From Buchananella hordeovulneris (GTDB lineage Bacteria; Actinomycetota; Actinomycetes; Actinomycetales; Actinomycetaceae), in contig JAUMWR010000021.1 in the NCBI GenBank assembly GCA_030529545.1, positions 1 to 39,950 of the forward strand: a stretch of 39,950 nucleotides of DNA, read 5' to 3'. A model generated the notes under the pieces. The model saw only the letters and a list, made by a program, of their open reading frames with translations, was not told where the DNA came from and did no database searches. Shown here piece by piece: positions 34,705 through 39,950 of this stretch (position 1 is the first letter of the stretch; the number at the start of each line of letters is the position of its first letter). The position numbers and the translations under genes were made by a program.

Positions 34705-34768
34705 AGCAACCTCCTCTACTTAGGCTATGGCCTTTCCACCCACCACGTGCCAGAACGGATGCAGGTGG

Positions 34769-35440
34769 TTACCTGGCCCGGTAGTAGCACACCGCGATCT
34801 GCGTGCGGTTGCGCAGCCCCAGCTTGGCGAGGATCGCACTGATGTGGTTGCGCACCGTGCCTTCGCTGAGGAACAGCCGCGCCGCGATCTCCGCGTTGTC
34901 CAGCCCCACAGAAACGGCCTCCACCACCTCCATCTCCCGCTCGGTGAGAGCGTAGAACACGCCCGGCGCGCCGCCCGCCTCGCCGAGTTGCCGCTCCTCT
35001 GTGCTGCTTGGGGTGGACGACGTTCCCGCCGCCGCCCCCATCAGCGCAGTGCGTTCGAGCACGCGGCCCTCCAGGACGCTCATGCCGGCCATGACGCTGC
35101 GCAGCGCGGGCGCGATCTGGGCGATGTCTTGCTTGATGAGGTAGCCGCGCGCGCCCATGCGCAGGGCGCGCACTATGTACTCGTCGTCGCTGAAGGTGGT
35201 GAGGAAGACGATGCGGGCGGTGGGAACGTCGGCCAAAATCGCCTCCCCGGCGGTGAGCCCGTCGCCGTCGGCCATCCGGATGTCCAGGAGCAGCACGTCC
35301 GGCTGGGCGTTACGGTATAGCTCGACCGCAGCAGGCCCGCTGCCGGCCACTCCCACCACCTCGATGTCCGGCTCTGCGGCCAGGATGGTGACCAGGGACT
35401 GGGCCACCAGGGCGTCGTCGTCCACGATGGCTACTCGCAT
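34769..35440 (-). CDS. NarL/FixJ-type response regulator
   Basis: 223 residues. The receiver domain (1 to about 120) has the acidic pocket D7-D9, phosphoacceptor D53 (LLLDIRM), T81-T82 and K103. A LuxR-type HTH domain (about 163-220) has LTEREMEVVEAVSVGLDNAEIA and EGTVRNHISAI. It should bind DNA as a dimer once phosphorylated by the adjacent kinase. A Ser/Thr/Gly-rich linker (about 135-158) contains a GACGTTCCC variant of the repeated word (35019), and another variant lies at 35222. The ATG overlaps the last 10 bases of the kinase gene, so the pair is coupled. The divergent ABC exporter genes are the natural target. Confidence 0.92.
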   Translation of the reverse strand: MRVAIVDDDALVAQSLVTILAAEPDIEVVGVAGSGPAAVELYRNAQPDVLLLDIRMADGDGLTAGEAILADVPTARIVFLTTFSDDEYIVRALRMGARGYLIKQDIAQIAPALRSVMAGMSVLEGRVLERTALMGAAAGTSSTPSSTEERQLGEAGGAPGVFYALTEREMEVVEAVSVGLDNAEIAARLFLSEGTVRNHISAILAKLGLRNRTQIAVCYYRAR

Positions 35441-36732
35441 AGCGCCTCCTTCGGGATCATTGCGAACAGGCAAAACTGCGGGTTGGTCTCCACGCGCAGG
35501 GTGCCGCCGACCGCCTCGACGCGGTCTCGCATCGAGCGCAGGCCCATCCCGTCGGTGGTAGCCAGGTGCTGGGCCCACTCGGTCTCACTCATGTAAGCCA
35601 GGACGCCGTTGTTGAACACCTGCAGGCGCCAGAACCCGGGGTACTCGCTCACGCGCACGCTGGCGTTAGTTGCTTTGCCGTGTTTGAGCGCGTTGGTCAG
35701 GCCCTCGCGGGTGACGGCCACGAAGCAGCGCGAGACCCGGGCGGGGATATCCCCCGCGCTCTCGCATTCCACGCGCACCTGCTCTATTCCGCACTGGCCG
35801 GCCAGGACATGCAGCGCCGTGGGGAGGTCTTCGGCCTCGTCGGAGAGCGCGTGGACGCTGGCGCGCATGGCGCTCATGGACTCGTCCAGGCCGGCGGCCA
35901 GCTCCCCCAGGTGCGCCACCACTTCCCCGTCGGCGCGGTGCAGCACCTCTAGCGCCCGGACCCTAAAGAGCAGCCCGGTCAACCGGTGGCCAACCCCGTC
36001 GTGGATCTCGCGGGCAATGCGGGTGCGTTCCGCTAGCACGCCTGCGCGGGTCTGGTAGTCCTGGGCCTCTTGCAGCCTCGCGTTGGAATCGCGCAGGGAG
36101 ACCACCTTGGCCTGGAGCACGTCGCGCACGCGGTAGACCTGTTCCATCGCGCCCTCGGCCTCCACGGTGCGCCACGCCAGCAGGGCCGCGAGCGCGGCGG
36201 CCGTCAGCACGGCTGCCGCCGCCAGGGGCGAGGGGCCAGCAACCCCGACCAGGTCGGCGCCGCCCACCAGGTCAACGCCGTCAGCGCCGCCCGCGCCGCG
36301 AATCGCCGCCGCGAACGCCGGCAGCACCCACCGCGCCAGGACCAACACCAACCCGACGGCTCCCGCTAGCACCACTCCGGCGACTCCGGCCAGCGCGCCG
36401 ACGCCAATACCGGCCCCAGCACCATGACCGGCCCCATGCCCAATACCGGCCCCAGCACCGGGCGGCGGCTGCTTTTGGCAGGTGAGGCGGGCAACGTCGT
36501 ACGCCAACAGGGGCAAGGCCGGCAGGAAGGCAACAAATAAGAGCGACGCGGCTAGGAGGGGCAGGAGCAGCCAGCCGGTCAGGCGGGCGGACAGCGAGCT
36601 GCTCACCCCGCTGTATGCCACGCAGAGCAGGAGGGCGGCGATCTCTGCGCCGTGGCCGGCACCAGAGAGGGGAGAGACCACCAGGGTCACGCACGCGGCG
36701 AGCACCACTGCTTTGTCTGCTATTCCCCTCAC
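35431..36732 (-). CDS. HisKA_3-type sensor histidine kinase
   Basis: 433 residues. Hydrophobic segments are at about 8-20, 30-41, 52-78, 112-140 and 170-187. A coiled dimerisation region leads to the phosphoacceptor motif REIHDGVGH (H244). The ATPase domain has the N-box TREGLTNALKHG (N347) and the G-box DGMGLRSM (395-401), without a long lid. Between two membrane segments is a Gly/Ala/His-rich stretch (about 91-112) made by a repeated DNA unit. The start is GTG. I see no Shine-Dalgarno sequence, but a -10-like TAATAAT ends 8 nt before it, so the mRNA may be leaderless. It forms a two-component pair with the following gene. Such kinases beside ABC-2 exporters often sense envelope stress or antimicrobial compounds, but the signal is unknown here. 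Confidence 0.9.
   Translation of the reverse strand: MRGIADKAVVLAACVTLVVSPLSGAGHGAEIAALLLCVAYSGVSSSLSARLTGWLLLPLLAASLLFVAFLPALPLLAYDVARLTCQKQPPPGAGAGIGHGAGHGAGAGIGVGALAGVAGVVLAGAVGLVLVLARWVLPAFAAAIRGAGGADGVDLVGGADLVGVAGPSPLAAAAVLTAAALAALLAWRTVEAEGAMEQVYRVRDVLQAKVVSLRDSNARLQEAQDYQTRAGVLAERTRIAREIHDGVGHRLTGLLFRVRALEVLHRADGEVVAHLGELAAGLDESMSAMRASVHALSDEAEDLPTALHVLAGQCGIEQVRVECESAGDIPARVSRCFVAVTREGLTNALKHGKATNASVRVSEYPGFWRLQVFNNGVLAYMSETEWAQHLATTDGMGLRSMRDRVEAVGGTLRVETNPQFCLFAMIPKEALCE
36404..36459. repeat. 20-bp direct repeat inside the kinase gene
   Basis: CCAATACCGGCCCCAGCACC occurs at 36404-36423 and again at 36440-36459. The 36-bp period is a multiple of three, so gain or loss of a unit changes the Gly/Ala-rich loop by 12 residues without a frameshift. 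Confidence 0.9.
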
Positions 36733-36884
36733 GAGAATCGATTATTAGCCATCCCCGCCCCGGGGGACACGCGACCTGACAAAAGTCATGTCAGCGCCGC
36801 CCAACTGATGACTGGCGGCACTTCTGCCCGCAGCGGCGGGGGAGAAACATTGGTAGTACCCCAGCACAGTTAGGAGTGATACCG
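36733..36884. promoter_or_regulatory. Divergent promoter region between the two-component genes and the ABC-2 exporter
   Basis: This 152-bp gap drives the kinase leftward and the exporter rightward. Two inverted repeats are visible. CTGACA-N7-TGTCAG is at 36776-36794, and GCCGCC...GGCGGC lies around a TGATGAC core at about 36797-36820. They are candidate binding sites for the LuxR-type regulator. On the minus strand TAATAAT (about 36740-36747) is a likely -10 for the kinase gene. No clear -35/-10 pair is seen for the exporter. Confidence 0.5.
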
Positions 36885-37856
36885 GTGAGCCTGGAGAAAA
36901 GCGCCGCTCCCGCCGTTGAGATCGACGGCTTGGTCAAGCGATACGGGGACCTGGTGGCGGTGGACGGGCTGAGCCTGCACATCCCGCAGGGCGAGGTGCT
37001 TGGCCTGCTGGGCCCCAACGGCTCGGGCAAGACCACCACCATCAACTGCCTGCTGCAGTTGCTGAGCTACCACAAGGGCGAGATCAAGGTTTTTGGCGAG
37101 CCCATGACCGCCACGTCCTATCACCTCAAGCGCCGCATCGGCGTGGTGCCGCAGGAGATCGCGGTCTTTGACGAGTTGTCGGTGTGGGAGAACATCGACG
37201 CGTTTTGCAGCCTCTACGTGCCCTCGCACTCGCAGCGCCGCGCCCTGGTGGAGCGGGCCATCGAGTTCGTGGGGCTGGAGAAGTTCGTGAAGTACCGCCC
37301 CAAGAAGCTCTCCGGCGGTCTGCGCCGCCGCCTCAACATTGCCTGCGGCATTGCGCACAAGCCCGAGCTGGTCATCCTGGATGAGCCCACCGTGGCCGTG
37401 GACCCACAGAGCCGCAACTCGATCCTGGCCGGGATCCGGGCATTGAACGAGGACGGTGCCACGATCATCTACACCTCCCACTACATGGAGGAGGTGGAGG
37501 CACTGTGCCGCCGCATCGTCATCATCGACCGCGGCAAGCAGGTGGCTACCGGCACCGTCAGCGAGCTGAAGGCGCTGATCAGCGCCGGCGAGCGCATCAC
37601 CCTGGAGCTGCTGACTCCCACCGATTCCACCCACCCGGCCCTGGAGGGGCTGCGCCGCCTGGAGCGGGTTCGCAGCGTGGAGATCAAGGGCACCGACCTG
37701 GTGGTGGAGTGCACGGCGGGCAACCACAACCTTGCCGACGTGCTGCACGCCCTGGACCAGGCCGGCCTGCCCTTTGGTCGCGTCACCTCCGCCCCGCCCA
37801 CGCTCAACGAGGTCTTCCTGGAGATAACCGGCCGTGCCCTGAGGGATGAGGCCTGA
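36885..37856 (+). CDS. ABC-2 type exporter, ATP-binding subunit
   Basis: 323 residues. The ABC domain (about 10-235) has Walker A GPNGSGKTT, Q-loop VVPQE, signature KLSGGLRRR, Walker B LVILDEPT and H-loop YTSHYMEE. A small C-terminal domain of about 85 residues, as in DrrA/CcmA-type exporters, follows (ELKALISAGERITLE to the end). The start is taken as the GTG at 36885, with AGGAG 8 nt upstream; a GTG at 36876 overlaps that site and is unlikely. It would power the two following permeases for export of an unknown compound, possibly an antibiotic, lipid or peptide. The first permease starts 1 nt after its stop. Confidence 0.93.
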   Translation: MSLEKSAAPAVEIDGLVKRYGDLVAVDGLSLHIPQGEVLGLLGPNGSGKTTTINCLLQLLSYHKGEIKVFGEPMTATSYHLKRRIGVVPQEIAVFDELSVWENIDAFCSLYVPSHSQRRALVERAIEFVGLEKFVKYRPKKLSGGLRRRLNIACGIAHKPELVILDEPTVAVDPQSRNSILAGIRALNEDGATIIYTSHYMEEVEALCRRIVIIDRGKQVATGTVSELKALISAGERITLELLTPTDSTHPALEGLRRLERVRSVEIKGTDLVVECTAGNHNLADVLHALDQAGLPFGRVTSAPPTLNEVFLEITGRALRDEA

Positions 37857-37857
37857 G

Positions 37858-39003
37858 ATGCGCAACGTGTTTTTCTACCAGGTGCTGCGGTTGTTCCGCG
37901 ACCGCACCCTGCTCATGTGGACGCTTGCTTTTCCGCTGATTTTGTCGGCGATTTTCATGGGCATGTTCGCCAAGCTCGAGCAGCTCAACCCGCTGGAGCC
38001 GATTTCTTTGGGGGTGGTGGACGACGTTGCCTACGCCGCCGCCCCCGGCCTTGACGCCCTGGTTACCGAGTTGGCCGACGCTACCTCCGACCACCATTTT
38101 GTGGACGCGACCCGCTTTGGCAGCGAGGAGGCCGCGAGCGCCGCCGCTGCTGCCGGGGATGTGCAGGGCTACCTGGTCGTGTTGGACGAGAGCCCGCGCC
38201 TGTACTTGACCACCCTGGGCAACGCCGCCAACGCTTCGATGGCGGTGCGACAGGTGCTGGACTCCTACGTGCGCTCCTCCGCCCAGGTGAAGGCGGTTTT
38301 GGCGGCGGGCGGCAGTCAGGCGGACGTGGCCGCACTGCAGATCCAGCACGAGTTCACTACCCTGAAGTCGCTCACCGAGTTTCCCACTAGCCCTACCGCC
38401 CGCTTCTTCTTTGCTCTGCTGGCGCTGACGGCGGGTATGGGGGCGATGACCGCCGCCACGGCGGTCAAGGAGATCAACTCTGCCTCCAGCCCGGTTGGGG
38501 CCAGGCGTGCCCTGGCCGGAATCAGCCGCTGGCGGGTGCTGGTGGGCACGCTCGGCGCGGCCTGGCTGCTGGTCACCGCCTCGCTCATGTCTGCTTTCGC
38601 GTTCATGCTGTTTGTTGCGCGCGTGAACTTTGGGCCCCATCCCGGGCTCGCTGTGGTGGCGATCCTGGCCTCCTCTTTCATGGCCAGCGCGGTGGGCAGC
38701 TTGTTCGGGACCTTCCCGCGCCTGCAGCCTGGGCTGCTCTCCGCTTTTTCCTCCTTGCTCTCCCTCTTCACCGGGCTCTTTGGGGATGGCTCGCAGAAGC
38801 TAGCCGACTTGGTTGAACTGCACCTGCCTTGGCTCTCCGCAATTAACCCGCTGTGGCAGTCCAGCCACACCTTCTATTCGTTGCTCTTCTACGACACCCT
38901 GACGTCCTTTTGGCACGGCTGCGCCATCTTGATGGCAATGGCCGCCGTCTTTGGGGCACTGACCGTTTGGCGCACAAGGAGGATCAGCAATGTCAGTCTT
39001 TAG
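37858..39003 (+). CDS. ABC-2 type exporter, permease subunit 1
   Basis: 381 residues in the classic ABC-2 layout: one membrane helix at the N-terminus (about 19-37), a large extracytoplasmic domain (about 40-180), then five membrane segments between about 183 and 375. I prefer the ATG at 37858 (MRNVFFYQ) because GAGG lies 6 nt before it. The in-frame ATG at 37846 overlaps the ATPase gene and would add four residues. An exact copy of the repeated word lies in frame at 38023-38031 (VVDDVAYAA). The next gene overlaps its end by 14 bp, so the two permeases are probably made together and form a heterodimer. Confidence 0.88.
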   Translation: MRNVFFYQVLRLFRDRTLLMWTLAFPLILSAIFMGMFAKLEQLNPLEPISLGVVDDVAYAAAPGLDALVTELADATSDHHFVDATRFGSEEAASAAAAAGDVQGYLVVLDESPRLYLTTLGNAANASMAVRQVLDSYVRSSAQVKAVLAAGGSQADVAALQIQHEFTTLKSLTEFPTSPTARFFFALLALTAGMGAMTAATAVKEINSASSPVGARRALAGISRWRVLVGTLGAAWLLVTASLMSAFAFMLFVARVNFGPHPGLAVVAILASSFMASAVGSLFGTFPRLQPGLLSAFSSLLSLFTGLFGDGSQKLADLVELHLPWLSAINPLWQSSHTFYSLLFYDTLTSFWHGCAILMAMAAVFGALTVWRTRRISNVSL

Positions 39004-39950
39004 GCTCGCGCTCAAGCTGGCTAACCGTTACCGCGTCTACGCGGTCGTCTACCTCGGTTTATTGAGCTTGCTCGGCATCTTCACCGCTCTGCCCTTCCTC
39101 TCCTCTAATCAAACGGAGCTGAAGGAGGCGGAGGCCCTCGTGGCCGTGATCGACCGCGACTCCAGCGAGGTCTCGCAGGCGCTTTCCTCTTTCGTCACCT
39201 CCCAGGCCAAGGAGGTGGAGCTGCCCGACCAGAAGCTCGCCTGGCAGGACGCCATGGCGCAAAACCGCATTGACTACCTGCTGGTGATCCCTGCGGGCTT
39301 CGGGGCGGACTTCGCTGCAGCAGCCAATGGCGGCGAGTTCCCCGCGCTCGATGGCTACTTGAAGTCGTTCTCCGCCCCCGGGCAGTTACTGAAGATGCGC
39401 GTGGATTCCTACCCGAACCAGGCCGCCGGCTACCTCTCCACCGTTGCCACCGACGCCAGCCAGGCGCTGGAGATGGCCAAGGAGACTAGCTCAGCCACCG
39501 CTGAGGCCCAGGTGCTGCCGGGGAAGATCGAGGGGATACCGGAGGCCTTCCAGCTCTACGCTCGCTTCACCGCCTCCCCAGTCTTTGCCTTCCCGATCGT
39601 GATGATCGCGGTGCTGCTGCTCAGCCTGAAGCGCTCCGCCATTCAGTCGCGGTTGATGAGCTCTCCGGTCTCCTCCGCCTCGCACGGCCTGGGCCTACTG
39701 GGCTTTTGTACGGCGATCGGCTTGTTCACCTGGGCGTGGCTCTTTGGACTCGGGTTGGTCATCTTTGGCCGGGGCATCGAATTGAAGGCCCTGCCGCTGG
39801 TGGCCGTCGCCGGGTCGGGAATGCTGATGAACGCATTGGTCGGCGTCTCGGTTGGCTACCTGATTGGGCAGGTTTCAAACACAGAAGCGGTTTCCAACGC
39901 CGCAGGCAACACCTTGGGAATGCTGTTCTCCTTCATGTCAGGGGCGTGGG
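38990..39950 (+). CDS. ABC-2 type exporter, permease subunit 2 (3' end outside window)
   Basis: 320 codons are visible and the frame is open to the right edge. It starts MSVFRLALKLANRYR, with one N-terminal membrane helix (about 17-37). An extracytoplasmic domain follows (about 40-185, including VAVIDRDSSEVSQ and DYLLVIPAGFG). Membrane helices start near 197, 232 and 263, and another begins at the edge. The layout matches the first permease. AAGGAGG lies 7 nt before the ATG, and the gene overlaps the previous one by 14 bp. It would be the second membrane half of the exporter. Confidence 0.88.
   Translation, partial: MSVFRLALKLANRYRVYAVVYLGLLSLLGIFTALPFLSSNQTELKEAEALVAVIDRDSSEVSQALSSFVTSQAKEVELPDQKLAWQDAMAQNRIDYLLVIPAGFGADFAAAANGGEFPALDGYLKSFSAPGQLLKMRVDSYPNQAAGYLSTVATDASQALEMAKETSSATAEAQVLPGKIEGIPEAFQLYARFTASPVFAFPIVMIAVLLLSLKRSAIQSRLMSSPVSSASHGLGLLGFCTAIGLFTWAWLFGLGLVIFGRGIELKALPLVAVAGSGMLMNALVGVSVGYLIGQVSNTEAVSNAAGNTLGMLFSFMSGAW

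Overview
The window is high-GC actinobacterial DNA. The gene order sucC-sucD-PerM/DUF6350-purN-purH-DUF3017-mdh, the CWB2-type cell-wall repeats, the tandem (eukaryote-like) phosphofructokinase and the DtxR/IdeR-type iron box all point to Actinomycetota. An Actinomycetaceae-type, host-associated anaerobe or facultative anaerobe seems most likely, but genus and species cannot be assigned. There is no rRNA, tRNA, CRISPR array, transposase or phage gene.

Layout. (1) 1-9606, minus strand: two very large secreted glycosidases. A GH35 beta-galactosidase runs off the left edge. Upstream of it is a GH20 beta-N-acetylhexosaminidase with F5/8C (discoidin) modules, a PT-rich linker and three CWB2 repeats. 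Together they look like a surface system that trims galactose and N-acetylhexosamine from host glycans. This part is visibly poorer in GC than the rest. (2) 9843-18020, minus strand: a housekeeping block with sucC-sucD, a PerM-like membrane protein, purN, purH, a small DUF3017 membrane protein and mdh. (3) 18548-20941, plus strand: a two-domain 6-phosphofructokinase divergent from sucC. (4) 21164-27912, plus strand: an operon behind a good iron-box match. It has an ECF S component, a fused double ECF ATPase, an EcfT and two exporter-fold ABC half-transporters of the IrtAB/YbtPQ type. The genes overlap or nearly touch, so they are probably one iron-repressed metallophore/siderophore uptake machine. 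(5) 27993-29408: an L,D-transpeptidase with a strong terminator. (6) 29443-36732, minus strand: sensor kinase, NarL-type response regulator, PanE-like oxidoreductase, PcrA helicase and two tandem paralogous lipoproteins, the last with an 11-G tract. (7) 36885-39950, plus strand: an ABC-2 exporter (ATPase and two permeases, the last cut by the window edge) divergent from the two-component system that probably controls it.

Beyond the genes, the main unexplained signal is a short DNA word, GACGTTGCC, usually preceded by GGCC or GGAC and often followed by GCC. It occurs nine times exactly and at least five more times with one central base changed. The copies lie on both strands, in intergenic DNA and in poorly conserved protein linkers.
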